DNA of 64,000 bases. It comes from Portulaca oleracea (taxonomy: Eukaryota > Streptophyta > Magnoliopsida > Caryophyllales > Portulacaceae). The notes under the pieces are model-generated. The model did no database searches and had not been told where the DNA came from. It saw nothing but the letters and a program-made list of their open reading frames with translations. Position 1 is the stretch's first letter, and each line of letters starts with the position of its first letter. This document shows positions 24,450 to 35,828 of the stretch, in pieces. The position numbers were made by a program, and so were the translations under genes. The stretch is taken from assembly GCA_029582165.1 (NCBI GenBank), contig CM055868.1, forward strand, positions 10,863,501 to 10,927,500, given 5' to 3'.

Positions 24450-25365
24450 TGTAAATCGGATTCTAATAATCGTTATTTTGGCAAATTGTATTACCCTAAC
24501 AATTCCAATGGTACTTACAAGTTACAACACATACACGGCTATTGACAAAAGTAAGTCCATATTTTTAAATATTTTTCTTTTGGGAAAGGAGCCCCTTTTA
24601 AAGTAAACTATATAGTTTAGGTTTCAAAAATTATTTATTTTCTCTTCATCAAGGCTCACAAATCAATCATGCTTCCCTATGTTCAGCTTGACTCGTTTAA
24701 GTCAAAAGCTTGAGTTAGACACTACTCGATTCTTGCTAACCGAGAATCCAGCTCCAATTATGGAAGAGTAGACATTTTTACTTCAATTTTTACATGAAAA
24801 TGAATGTATATCGGACACTGCTCGACCCTCTTCCTAACTAAGACCCAACTCCTACCATAGAAGAGAATAGTCATCAGCTACTTCAATTTGTGTGTGTGTG
24901 TGTGTGTGAATTGGATTCTAATAATCTCTATTTTGACCAATTGTATTACCCTAATTATTCCAACGGTATTTACAACACATACACGGGGATTAACCAAAAG
25001 TAACTCCATATTCTTTTTTTTTTGTTTTGGGAAAGGAGCCCCTTTTAGAGTAAACTATAGTTTAGGTTTCAAAATTTATTTATTTTCCCTTCTTCAAGGC
25101 TCACAAATCAATCGAGCTTCCCTGTGTTCAGTTTGACTCATTTAAGTCTAGAGCTTGAGTCAGACACTACTCAACTCTTGCTAACCGAGAATCCAACTCC
25201 AATTATGGAAGAGTAGACATTTTTACTTCAATTTTTACATGAAAATGAATGTATATCGGACACTACTCGACCAATGAATGTATATCAGACACTACTCGAT
25301 CCTCTTCCTAACTAAGGCCCAACTCCTACCATAGAAGAGGTGTGTGTGTGTGTGTGTGTGTGTGT
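24010..25365 (+). repeat. Three-unit tandem duplication (~450-490 bp per unit)
   Basis: Units are anchored at GGGAAAGGAGCCCC near 24093, 24582 and 25029 (spacings 489 and 447). Each runs through GCTTGAGTCAGACACTACTC and ATGAAAATGAATGTATAT to CTCCTACCATAGAAGAG and then a microsatellite: (AG)n in unit 1, (TG)n in units 2 and 3. After the microsatellite comes TTGGATTCTAATAATC, the terminus of the (TA)n-associated MITE family found elsewhere in this window. Unit 3 has an extra ~32-bp local duplication. Confidence 0.85.
24369..24447. repeat. (AG)n microsatellite
   Basis: An uninterrupted run of about 39 AG units. Confidence 0.95.
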
Positions 25366-25440
25366 GAATTGGATTCTAATAATCTCTATTTTGACCAATT
25401 GTATTACCCTAATCATGTGTGTGTGTGTGTATGTGTGTGT

Positions 25441-25778
25441 GAATTGGATTCTAATAATCTTTATTTTGACCAATTATATCACCCTAATCATTCCTACTTT
25501 TTTTTTTGTATTCTAGTGATCCTAAAAAAATCACGATAATATTTTAATGGTCCTTCGCCGAGTCAAGTGGCGGTGACTCGGTGGAAATTTAACATGGACC
25601 GCCAAAATTCCCTTCTCTCTTCTCCATGTCAGGTTTCCACCGAGTCACTGCCACTTGACTCGTGCTATCTCACTAAAATACAATTTTATTTTTTTTGGGA
25701 CAATTAGAATATAAAAAATAAGCAGGGATTATTTAAATACAATTGGCCAAAGTAACGATTATTAGAATCCGGTTTTCC
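25441..25778. mobile_element. MITE of the (TA)n-associated family, copy 1
   Basis: The left end GAATTGGATTCTAATAATC and right end GATTATTAGAATCCGG are inverted. The arms remain complementary for about 140 bp, including CGAGTCAAGTGGCGGTGACT against AGTCACTGCCACTTGACTCG. The right end abuts (AT)n; the left end abuts (TG)n. Confidence 0.8.
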
Positions 25779-26073
25779 ATATATATATATCCACAAAGAA
25801 CTTATCATATGAACATGGTCATTTGATGAGAGTATGGTGGATATCTAGTGTACATCAAGTATTATTTTCATGAACAACAAATATGAAAGGTGAACATCAA
25901 CATTTGATGTCTTCCAAGCAAAATCTTTATATTCCTTTACATACTTGACGTCCACGGAAACAACACTGGTTGCCCGCTAGATATCCAACCATGCTTACAT
26001 GCTCACCAAAGGACCATGATATATATATATATATATATATATGTAATCTGAAAATGCCCTGAAGAACAACTCG
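25779..26073. other. Short spacer before the LINE
   Basis: The spacer contains two (AT)n runs (25779-25790 and about 26021-26042). The second directly precedes the LINE and may be part of its target site. No gene is seen. Confidence 0.5.
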
Positions 26074-27240
26074 ATGGGGCGATTGTGGGGAAGGAAAAAA
26101 GCTGCCAAATCTGCAAAGAAATCGAGAAAATCGGTTGAGTATGATTCTCCAGAGGTTCTGATTTCTAGTTCTGCAATTGTTGAGGATCATTTTGATCTTG
26201 CAGTTGAAGCTGAAGAGGCTGAAATTGAAGATGGGGATTCAAGCGTGTTTTCACCTCTGAAAATAACTATGGGGGATATTCAATCATCGAAAAAATCAGA
26301 GGTGGAAGCAGATTATTCTGAGGAGGAATCCACATTAGTTGAAGAGGATGAAGAGACAATGAATCTTGATTTTGTACCTCCATTGGAGGTAGATGGTATT
26401 AGGGGTATGCATTATTCGATTTTGAACCGAATAAACCGAAACCGAACCGAATTGAACCGGTCCAAACCGAACCAATTTTATTCGGTTCGGTTTTCGATTT
26501 AGACTTTAGGCATTACTCGTTTTCGGTTTATTCGGTTCCGATGAAAACACATAAAAAGTGTGCATTTTTCGGCTCAAAACCGAATAAACCGAACACCGAA
26601 CCGAACCGGTTTTATTCGGTTCGGTTTTCAGTTTGGACTTTGCCCCTTATTCAGTTTTCGGTTTATTCGGTTCGACCCGGTTTGGTTCGGTTTTGAATCG
26701 ATGAACAACCCTAGATGGTATGATTACACACCAAATTTCTTCTGATGATGATATTAAATCTGAGGTAACCTTCTGGAAAACATCTATTCTAGGATTTGTT
26801 TTGGGGGTGAGACCTCCATTAACTGTAATGGAGATGTTTGTTAGAAGAATGTGGGGATCGGAAGGATTGAATAAAGTTGTTTGGACTAAGGATGGTACTT
26901 ATATTTTTAGATTTTCATACAACTAAAAACAAAGTCCTTGCAAGGCATGTACTCTATTTTGATAAGAAACCCTTATTGGTGAAAGCGTGGTCTCTGGGGA
27001 TTCAACGTTGCTTGAAAAGTATTTTGTTGTACCAATTTGGGTGAAATGACCTGATTTGAATTGGAAGTTTTGGAGTAAGGATGGTCTCAGTAAGATAGGT
27101 TGCATTCTGGGGATTCCATTGATGGCTGATAATTATACGAAGGATAAAATGATGATGAAATTTGCTCATTTGCTTATCAAAATGGATATTAGCAAACCTT
27201 TTCCGGAATCAATTCCACTGATTGATGAGGAGGGGTTTCT
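26074..27240 (+). pseudogene. LINE ORF1 remnant with DUF4283-like domain
   Basis: The frame starts with ATG at 26074 (basic, then acidic N-terminus). It is split by the MITE and resumes as SEVTFWKTSILGFVLGVRPP and MEMFVRRMWGSEGL, a pattern typical of the DUF4283 region of plant LINE ORF1 proteins. After one stop and a frameshift near 26925 it continues with WPDLNWKFWSKDGLSKIG and LMADNYTKDKMMM. No zinc knuckle is seen before the RT part begins. Function in life would be RNA binding; this copy is dead. Confidence 0.8.
26400..26713. mobile_element. hAT-type MITE (314 bp) inside the LINE
   Basis: The ends TAGGGGTATGCA and TGAACAACCCTA are imperfect TIRs. Perfect 8-bp target duplications GATGGTAT lie at 26392-26399 and 26714-26721. 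The interior is made almost wholly of ACCGAA/TTCGGTT repeats in both orientations. Removing the element and one duplication restores the LINE ORF1 frame. Confidence 0.93.
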
Positions 27241-27254
27241 ATACACGCAGAAAG

Positions 27255-27621
27255 TTGACAAGCGACTTTTGTTGAAGGACGTTCTATCCTTCACAATATT
27301 CTTATAACTGAGGATCTAGTTTGTTTTTATAATAGAAAGGGATCACAACCGAGCTTCTTACTTAAAGTTGATATTCAAAAGGCTTACGATACGGTTGACT
27401 GGGGTTTTATGAGAATCTTTTATTGGCTTTAAATTTCCCTTGGAAATTTGTGGAGCTCATAATCACTTGTGTTACCTCAGCAAAGTTTTAAGTGGGTTTC
27501 AATGGATCCACTTATGGATATTTTAAGAGTGGTCGTTGTCTTCGCCAAGGTGATCCGATTTCTCTACTCTTATTTGTATTGATTATGGATTACCTTGACA
27601 GATCCATTAGAAATGAAATAA
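27255..27621 (+). pseudogene. LINE reverse transcriptase, N-terminal half (dead)
   Basis: Recognisable blocks are ILHNILITEDLVCFYNRK, FLLKVDIQKAYDTVDW (contains the first catalytic Asp) and GCLRQGDPIS-like GRCLRQGDPISLLLFVLIMD with DRSIRNEI. Frameshifts occur near 27430-27495. The coding is cut at 27621 by the Harbinger-type insert and continues at 30107. Confidence 0.88.
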
Positions 27622-27695
27622 GGGCTTGTTTGGAGAGAAAAGTGGAATGGGTTGGGTATAAAATTATAATCCTAGGGGTTTGGGTATGGGATTAG

Positions 27696-28002
27696 AACCC
27701 TGAAATGAAAGTGTTTGGTGAAGAATTGGAATGGAATCAAATTCCAATCTAGTTGTTTGGTGAACTGTTATGGAATGGAATCAAAATATAGTAAAAAAGA
27801 AAATATATGATAAATAGTACAAAATGAATAAAACCTCAAATAAAAATGAACCCTGAAATGAAAGTGTTTGGTGAAGAATTGGAATGGAATCAAATTCCAA
27901 TCTAGTTGTTTGGTGAACTGTTATGGAATGGAATCAAAATATAATAAAAAAGAAAATATATGATAAATAGTACAAAATGAATAAAACCCCAAATAAAATT
28001 CA
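27696..28002. repeat. 153-bp tandem duplication in the outer Harbinger-type element
   Basis: Two nearly identical copies start with AACCCTGAAATGAAAGTG at 27696 and 27849. They differ at a few positions only. Confidence 0.9.
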
Positions 28003-28637
28003 TATTTGAGAAAAAAGGAAAAGAAGTTGGAAAGACAAGGAAATTGAAAATCGAAGAACTATGTTTTCTGGAAAAATCCATTCATCATCATCTTCATCAA
28101 AGAATGTAGATCGAAAATAGTTCTTCTTTTCCTTGTCATGAAAAATCCATTCATCATCATCATCATCATCATCTTCATCATCATCATCATCATAAAAGAA
28201 GTTTCCTTGTTACTTTTTGGAAAAATCCATTCATCATCATCATCATCAAAGAATGTAGATCGAGAATCAGAAGCAATTGATGAGGAAATTCGTTCTGGTT
28301 GGATCCTTTTTCATGACGGTAATCTGGGTATTCAACAGGGGGAGGAAGGTAGAGGGGTGAGTCACATTGGCCAGCGATTGGGAGTTTTTCGGTGTGGGAA
28401 GGAAACGGGCGACGGAGAAGGGAAGCCATTGATGTGAATGGAGAAGCGAAGGAAGCCAACGGGATGAATGGAGTGGCACAGAGGTGGTGGATGGAGAAGG
28501 GAAGCCATTGATGTGGAGTTGGAGGATGAATCGAGAAAGTGAGGTTTTTGGGGATGAAATGAAAAAAAATATCATTTCCTTTTTTCAGTATAGTTATCCT
28601 ATTCCAGAGGGATAGAATCTGATTCCCCTCCTATTTA

Positions 28638-28798
28638 GGGCTTGTTTGGAGAGAAAAGTGGAATGGGTTGGGTATGGAATTAGAATCCTAGGGGGTTGGG
28701 TATGGAATTAGAACCCTGAAATGAAAGTGTTTGGTGAGCAGTGGAATGGAATTAAAACTAGAGTCACAGTATTTGTTATAATAATAATAATAATAATA

Positions 28799-28834
<36 letters not shown>

Positions 28835-29720
28835 TTGACAATAATAAAATTTTAATAATTATCAATTATTAATTAGTTATTATTATATATTAATTAATAA
28901 TATTATTACTATAAATTATAAATTATTATTTTTTATTAATTAATAATTATTATCAATGGAAAATAATTAACTATAATAATAATTAATTAATTTTTAATTG
29001 TTGACATTTGTGTCAATTAGTAATTTTATTATATTAATTATTAATTATTAATAATTATAATTAATTATTAATTATTAATAATTATAATTATTTATTAATT
29101 ATTAATAATTATCAATTATTATTAACTAATTATAATAATTACTTATTAATTATTAACTATTAATTACTAATTTTCATATTACTAAATTACTAATTATTAT
29201 AAATTAATATTAATTAAAAATTTAATAATTCATTATTAGTAATAATTATTAGTATTTACATTTATAATAATTATTGTTATTATAATTATTATTAATAATT
29301 ATAATTATAATTATAATTATTATTATGATTATTATTATTGTTATGATATTATTATTATAAATTTTTATAATTGTTATTATAATTATTATTAATTAATAAT
29401 AATAATAATTAATATTAATAATAATAATTATTATTATAATTATTATTATGATTATTATTATTTATTATAATAATTATTATAATTATTATTATTAATTATT
29501 AATAAATTTAATTATTATTATTACAAATTAATTATAATTATAATTATAATTATTATTTTTATCATTAATTAATAATTAATAAAAACAATTATTAATAATT
29601 ATAATTAATAATAATAATAATATTTATTAATAATTATAATCATAATTATTATAATTATTATTATTACTTATTAATAATTATAATTATAATTATAATAATT
29701 ATTATTATTATTATTATTAC

Positions 29721-29754
<34 letters not shown>

Positions 29755-29954
29755 GGTTTTGTTGTTGTTGTGAAAGAAAAGGGATAGCCTATTCCCCCCA
29801 TATTTGGGAGGTTTCTAATCCCCCTATTTGGGAGGGATAGCAAATCCCTATGGATTGCAATTCCATTCCAGAAACTGTTCTCCAAACAGAAAAAATAGGA
29901 ACTAGAACCCATTCCTACTCAATTCCATTCTTATTTTGCTCACCAAACAGGCCC
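28638..29954. mobile_element. Inner Harbinger-type element nested in the outer one
   Basis: The TIRs GGGCTTGTTTGGAGAG and CTCACCAAACAGGCCC are flanked by TTA at 28635-28637 and 29955-29957. Its first ~80 bp are nearly the same as the outer element's, so one family member inserted into another. It is filled by a ~1-kb A/T tract. Confidence 0.88.
28770..29755. repeat. ~990-bp tract of almost pure A/T (ATT/AAT repeats)
   Basis: The tract consists of irregular TTA, ATT and AATTAT units with only scattered G or C. Long TTATTATTATT runs lie at both ends (28799-28834, 29696-29755). It is not a simple microsatellite but a patchwork of self-complementary AT words. Confidence 0.95.
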
Positions 29955-30106
29955 TTAGAAGGTTTCTAATTCCTCCCATTTGGGGGGAATAAGAATCCCC
30001 ATGGAATTCTAATTCCATTCCTAAACATACTCTCCAAACACAAAAGTCAGGAATTAGAATCCTTGGGGTTCTTATTCCATTCCAGTTTGTCTCACCAAAC
30101 AGGCCA

Positions 30107-31560
30107 TAAAGGTGTTAAGTTCAGATTTCATCAATTCTGTGGGAAATTGCAACTCACTCGCCTTAGCTTTGCTGATGACCTTCTCATGTTTTGCTATGGA
30201 AACTCAGAGAGTGTCAACCTATTGTCCAATGCTTTGGAGCACTTCTCTTCAGCTTATGGATTATATCCAAATAAATTGAAGTCAGATGTGATATTTGCTA
30301 ATGTGGATGCAATAGAGAAAAAGAGGATTTTGGAGATTCTGGGCTTCAAGGAGGGACATCTTCCTTTCAGGTATTTAGGTGTTCTGATTAAACCATCTCA
30401 TTTAAATAAGCATGATTGTAGAGTGTTATTAGAGAAAATGACAAAGCGGTTACAAGGCTGGGCACTGCGTAAACTGACATATGCTAGAAGAATAAAACTT
30501 ATAAATAGTATATTGATGTCTATTCGTTCATTTTGGGCACAAATATTCATTATCCCAAAAAACGTTATAGCATCTATTGAGAAGATGTGTAGGGGTTTTC
30601 TCTGGGGTTCTGAATAGAGAAGTCCACCCATTGCTTGGAGTACTTGTTGCTTCTATAGAAGTGAAGGTGCGTTGAATATTAGGGATGTTCAAGCATGGAA
30701 CATGGCAGCCTTGGGTAGTCTAATATGACATATTTCGAGCAATAAGGAATCCCTTTCGCTCCGTTGGATCCATCACATTTATATGAGAAATTGCTCAATC
30801 TTGGACTGCACTGTGAAGCAAAATGTCAGTTGGTACTGGCGTAGATTGATGAAAGTCAAAGATTGCTTAAAACCCCTTTTTGAAAGTTTGATAGCATCGG
30901 GGAAGACTTATAAGATTAAGTCTAGGTATGCATTTGTTAAGGAAATAAAGGATAAATTCCATTGGCACAATATGATATGGACTAATCCTCGTATCCCAAA
31001 ATGTTCTTTTGTAGCTTGGCTAGCAATCAATGGGAGGCTAGTCACGCTAGATAGGGTGCATATTTGGAATATCATTGGCTAACATATGCTTCTTATGCCA
31101 TCAGGGTATAGAATCGATATCACACCTATTTTTTCAATGTTCTTTCACAGTTCAGCGCAAGTGGGCAATGAAGTTTTGCTATCCATGTTTGACAAGCTGC
31201 TCAACTGGAAAAAGTAGTGAAACATCAAGTGGCAGGCTGTTGGTTTTAGGGAGAAACATAAAAGATTGGTGCTGTGTTATTATCTACCATTTATCGGGAG
31301 AAAGGAACAGAAGAGTTCACCAAAACATCAATAGAAATCCAGTTGTTGTGAGTAATCTGATTAAATCAGATGTAATCTTGAAGCTTTACTAAGCTTGTGG
31401 TGTCTCTGAGTTTGTTTGATTCATCTTGCATTATATTGTGTTTTGACCTTGGGTCGGTTCTATTGTTAGACCCCTCAGGTATGCCCGAGTATCTTGTACT
31501 TGTTTTGTTAATGGAAAATCTCATTTATCCAAAATATATATATGTATGTATGTATATATA
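30107..31560 (+). pseudogene. LINE RT C-terminal half, zinc-binding domain and 3' tail (dead)
   Basis: This resumes the RT: LTRLSFADDLLMFCYGNSE keeps the catalytic FADD. It is followed by LPFRYLGVLIKPSHLNKHDC, LEKMTKRLQGWALRKLTYA and CRGFLWGSE, then stop codons. Later WTNPRIPKCSFVAWLAINGR and CFLCHQGIESISHLFFQCSF represent the RT-associated zinc-binding region. The element ends in T-rich sequence followed by TATG/TA repeats at about 31531-31569. Confidence 0.9.
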
Positions 31561-31569
31561 TATATATAT

Positions 31570-33668
31570 GGGAATAGATCACATGAGCATTGATATAAGA
31601 TAAGCATGTGAGCATGATTGATTTAGGCCCTTGGATGCACCATCTACAGCTGTAGATTTTCAACGTTTTTTCAGTTTTTTCTGGCTCCCTTCACGTGACC
31701 CACAATTACATTATGGTAATTTTTATTTTTTTTAAGAAACGGAATCAATCCTGGTGTAGATAAGGAAGGTCAACCATTTACTAATTTCGCTTATGAATTT
31801 TAGTAAATCGCAGACCTTCTTTTTCTACCCCATAATTGATTCTATGATTCACCTTCCTTATTTTCCACAATTGATTCCATGATTTCCATCATTCACCTAC
31901 CATTATTCACTTTTTAATAAATTTAGCCCAGCAAGCAAATTAGAAAAAAAAAAACAAATCAAACAATCCAACATTAAATATGATTTCCATGGTGATTTTT
32001 ATTGATCCAGAGTTTGGGATTTTGTATTGAACAAACAAAAACATAATTTATTTATGATCGAATATTATTTTCGAATACAAATTTTATGGTGACATGTAGT
32101 ATGATTTTCATGGATTTCTGTGTTAAATAAACAGAATATGGATCTAGAATTATTGGAGATGCAAGTCAAAATCGAGTTTGGAGCCCTAATTTTTAATCTT
32201 CTGAATTGGATGTCCCCAATGATAGGAGTGAATGTCTTCCTAATATTAAACTCCAATTTCTTCAAAAATCTAGTTACACTGAGGGGTCATCTAGTTATGT
32301 GGTAAGAGACATCGAGTGTTGTCTTTCATTACATTAGGTCTTTGTGGACTATGTTGGAGGACATCAAGTACTACACTTAGAAGCATCAAAATATGCAGGA
32401 TGGACATTAAATATATGTCTATGGGACATCAAGTATTGTCTTCGGGGACATTAGATTTTTGTTGATTATGTTGTGGGACATCAAGTTTTTCACTTGTTAA
32501 CTTCAAATTATCTATGATGGATATTAAGTATAAGCCTGAGGGACATCAAATATTGTTGAAGAGGACATCAAATATTGTTGATGGGGACATCTAGTTATGT
32601 CATAAGAGACATCGAGTGTTGTCTTCCATGACATTAGGTCTTTGTGGATTATGTAGAAGGACATCAAGTACTACACTTAGAGACATCAAAATATGCAAGA
32701 TGGACATTAAGTATATGTCTAGGGGACATAAAGTAATTTGTGGAGACATTAAATCTTCATATATAATTATATATGTCGAGGGGACGCCAAGTATTGGACC
32801 TAGAGACATTAAATTATGTAAATGAGACATTAAACATATGTCTATGGGACATCAAGTATTGTCTTCGGGGACATTAGATTTTTGTAGATTATGTTGCGGG
32901 ACATCAAGGCTTTCACTTGTTGACTTCGAATTATCTATGATGGATATTAAGTATAAGTTCGGGGGACATCAAATATTGTTGAAGAGGACATCAAATATTG
33001 TTGATGGGGATATTACCCCTTAATGACGGAACATGCACTATAGTTCCGAAGAAACACCATGCCAACCTCAAATTTAGGTGAGGGTTTGTAAAATTTATTG
33101 TGCGTTCATCTACAAGAGTACATCTTCAATAAGCGAGGAATAAGTATAGTTTCATGTCTTGCTAATAATAATAATAATCATAAAGGAGGGCAAAAGATGA
33201 GTGATTTATCCTCAATAATCATGATGATAAACATCAACACACTACCTATGGTGATTGAGAATTAAAATAATTCTCCCAACTATTGCATAAAGACAGAGTG
33301 GGAGGATAAGAGGGTTGTGTGCAGACCTTCTTCATCCTCAATCATGACCAACCCAGTCAAGGATGAACAAGATAGGAAGGAGGTATCAAGAAAACGGCTA
33401 TGTCCAAGCTGTGCAACACAGATGAAGAAGATAAGAAGGAGAGGATTTTCGGTTATTGTAGGATACTAAATCCCTATAATCAAGCATAATTATGGCGCAT
33501 TAAGTCTTCTGTTGCTAGTAAAAAAATTAAAAATCCTTGAATGTCACGTGAGGGGAGGGAGAATAAAATGAAAATGATCAATAAATTTCAGCCTTAGATG
33601 TAGCAATCAATGGTCTAGATGCATAGTGCTTACATGCTTATCTTATTTCAATGCTCATAAGATCTATT

Positions 33669-33671
<3 letters not shown>
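31570..33671. mobile_element. Mutator-like TIR element with GGACATCAA repeats
   Basis: The TIRs GGGAATAGATCACATGAGCA and the complement of TGCTCATAAGATCTATTCCC match for about 45-50 bp (shared AAGATAAGCATGT). Both ends abut (TA)n, so the target duplication cannot be read. The interior has no transposase. It carries a long array of GGGACATCAAG/GACATTA motifs. The termini resemble those of the MULE at 61329. Confidence 0.8.
32280..33010 (+). repeat. GGACATCAAG motif array with ~310-bp duplication
   Basis: The block about 32285-32590 is repeated at about 32595-33005 with an extra ~100-bp segment. Both copies contain GACATC/GACATT every 25-40 bp and end in two GAGGACATCAAATATTG units. Open frames across it are by-products of the repeat. 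Confidence 0.85.
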
Positions 33672-33701
<30 letters not shown>

Positions 33702-33703
<2 letters not shown>

Positions 33704-34194
33704 AAAATTGGATTATAATAATCCCAACTTTTACAAATTGGACAATAATAATTTATAATATCGATTTGTATTCTGATGGTCCAAAAGAAAATAAAATTGT
33801 ATTGTAGTGGGACATTGTCGAGTTAGAGAGTGTTGACTCGGTGGTTTGCTCATGTGGACCGGCCAGAGGGTGTTTGATCAAGAATTCGGACCACCAGAAC
33901 ATAATCAGCTATGAAATGGGACCACCAAAATAATATAAGTATGTCAATTGGACTATTAGAATACAATAGCAATTAAAATGGGATCACTAGAATACAACTA
34001 CAATAATAATTTTTTGGTCAAACACACTCTCGTCAGTACACGTCAGCAAACCACCGAGTCACCACCCTCTAATTCGGCGGCGTCCCACTACAATACGTAC
34101 AATTTTATTTTCTTTTGGACCACCAGAATATAAATCGATAGTATTGTTTATTGTTGTCCAATTTGTAAAAGTTGAATTATTATAATCCAATTTT

Positions 34195-34196
<2 letters not shown>
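33702..34196. mobile_element. (TA)n-associated MITE, copy 2 (495 bp)
   Basis: The ends GGAAAATTGGATTATAATAA and TTATTATAATCCAATTTTCC are inverted, with ~130-bp arms (ACAAATTGGACAATAATAA; GGTCCAAAAGAAAATAAAA against TTTTATTTTCTTTTGGACC). Both flanks are (TA)n. Confidence 0.9.
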
Positions 34197-34290
<94 letters not shown>

Positions 34291-34312
34291 TGTATGTATG
34301 TATGTATGTATG

Positions 34313-34344
<32 letters not shown>
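34197..34344. repeat. (TA)n/(TATG)n microsatellite
   Basis: A (TA)n run of about 33 units, then about 13 TATG units, then (TA)n again. It gives spurious Tyr/Ile/His open frames. Confidence 0.95.
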
Positions 34345-34456
34345 GGAAAATTGGATTATAATAATCCTGAATTTTACAAATTGGACAATAATAATCCATA
34401 CTATCGATTTGTATTCTGGTGGTCCAAAAGAAAATAAAATTATAATCCAATTTTCT
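34345..34456. mobile_element. (TA)n-associated MITE, deletion copy 3 (112 bp)
   Basis: It keeps the left arm of the copy at 33702 (GGAAAATTGGATTATAATAA, ATCGATTTGTATTCTGGTGG), then jumps to the terminal AATCCAATTTTC. The middle and most of the right arm are deleted. It is flanked by (TA)n on both sides. Confidence 0.85.
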
Positions 34457-34458
34457 TA

Positions 34459-34553
<95 letters not shown>

Positions 34554-34566
34554 CACACACACACAT
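34457..34566. repeat. (TA)n, (GA)n and (CA)n compound microsatellite
   Basis: Consecutive TA, AG and AC dinucleotide runs just upstream of the LTR element. Confidence 0.9.
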
Positions 34567-34634
34567 AATGGATGCAAACTATCAGAAACATCTAGTCGTA
34601 AATAGCACAGTACACATGTTTGGGAGTGAAAATC

Positions 34635-35808
34635 TGACCCATACTTTGTTCGGGTCCGAGCTTCCTTAGCCGGGTTTGTAAAAGGACACGAAAGAGAAAA
34701 TCCCGACCCGGCATTCCCGCACTAAACCCGCTCACCCGTTCATTTTCAAGAACCGATATACATTCTCAAAGGGTGGATTGGTGAGTATCGAGCTAGCGTG
34801 GTTAAGACGAGTCGTCCGTTATGTGAACATGGTGAGACTCGGGTTTTGTTCCACCGACCCCGAAGGCCTCGGGTCCGTACCGGGCCGTCCCGAGACGAGG
34901 AGCTGCATGACATTGAGGTTCAGAAGTGGCCTCGGGATGATATTACGAGAGATGGAGAGGAGTGAAGCTAGGAGGCCTTGGGCAACAGACTGTAGCGCCC
35001 GCTACACCCTGTGTAGCGCCCGCTACCATAGCCTAGGAGGCTGTAGCGCCCCTACGCCTCGCGTAACTCCCGCTACACCATGGGCATGGCCGTTGAAGCT
35101 GGACACCACTACCAAGTGCTGCCAGCGTCTGGACAAGCGTTGTCAGTGCCTGTTCCAAAGACTCCCGTTTGTCACGCCGAAGCCAACTGCTGCTAGTGCC
35201 CGATAAACGCTGTCAACGCCCATCCCCAGTCGTCTGTCGCACTCGCCACCTCCCTTGTGACGCCCGCGACTGTCTCATTTGCTCGGATGCTATTGTTGTG
35301 TTGATTGCCTGTTGCGCCCGCGACAGCCCTTGTTGCGCTCGCGAGCTTCACCTGCCCAGGCGACGTCTGCTGCATCCGCCCGTTTGTAGCGCTCGCGACC
35401 ATCTAGTTGTGCCCGCGACCACCTGATTACGCATGATTTTGTCCCCAAAACGCTGTGTTTTATTGTTTTAACCTCATTAGTATAATTACCCCTCTGCACT
35501 ATTTTAAAAAGTTTTTGCTGATTATGATTGTAATGCTTATCCATTTAAGGGTTTTCCCTATTTCCTCTCAAACTTTGTTTACTTTATCCAAGTTATTTGG
35601 TGGTGTTTTCAAGTCATTTATTTAATGATTATTGGTGAATTATCCTATATAATCATGGTAGGGTGTTAGGCCTAGGGTTGTGGACTCTCCTTGCCCAAGG
35701 TCATATCCAACTTTTGTGTGTGTTCGAGCATTGGTTGATTGTTTGATTCTTCTTCTTCATCTACTCAAGCTAATCTTCATTATCCCTCCACATGACAGAA
35801 ACGCTCCA
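34635..35808 (+). repeat. 5' LTR (1,174 bp)
   Basis: Begins TGACCC and ends CGCTCCA. It is highly similar to the 3' LTR throughout, with indels. A GC-rich centre (about 34990-35425) carries many TAGCGCCCGC/GCGCCCGCGAC-like units. The TATA-like motif is altered to TATAATTA (near 35480). Confidence 0.85.
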
Positions 35809-35810
35809 TC

Positions 35811-35828
35811 TGGTATCAAAGCTCAAGG
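35811..35828 (+). promoter_or_regulatory. Primer-binding site (initiator tRNA-Met type)
   Basis: TGGTATCAAAGCTCAAGG lies 2 nt after the LTR end. It matches the plant tRNA-iMet PBS TGGTATCAGAGC with one mismatch. Confidence 0.85.

Larger units (their letters stand above)
27622..30106. mobile_element. Outer Harbinger-type non-autonomous element
   Basis: The TIRs are GGGCTTGTTTGGAGA at the left and TCACCAAACAGGCCA at the right, with 3-bp TAA duplications at 27619-27621 and 30107-30109. It splits the LINE RT exactly between the RNEI segment and the GVKFRFHQF segment. Without the inner element it is about 1.17 kb. No transposase is present. It contains a 153-bp tandem duplication and ATC-rich microsatellites. 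Confidence 0.85.
26074..31560 (+). mobile_element. Dead L1-type LINE with nested insertions
   Basis: One LINE is readable in three pieces: 26074-26399, 26722-27621 and 30107-31560. The order is an ORF1 with a DUF4283-like domain, an RT core, then the RT-associated zinc-binding region and a 3' tail ending in (TA)n. Inserts are the hAT-type MITE (26400-26713) and nested Harbinger-type elements (27622-30106). Frameshifts and stops are present throughout. The apurinic endonuclease expected between ORF1 and RT is missing. Confidence 0.85.

Noticed and set aside
32280..33010. Regularly spaced GACATC motif resembling a CRISPR-like array
   Set aside because: The spacing is irregular, the spacers are themselves duplicated, and the host is a plant transposon.
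34059..34669. Tyr/Ile/His-rich open frames
   Set aside because: Translations of (TA)n and (TATG)n microsatellites.
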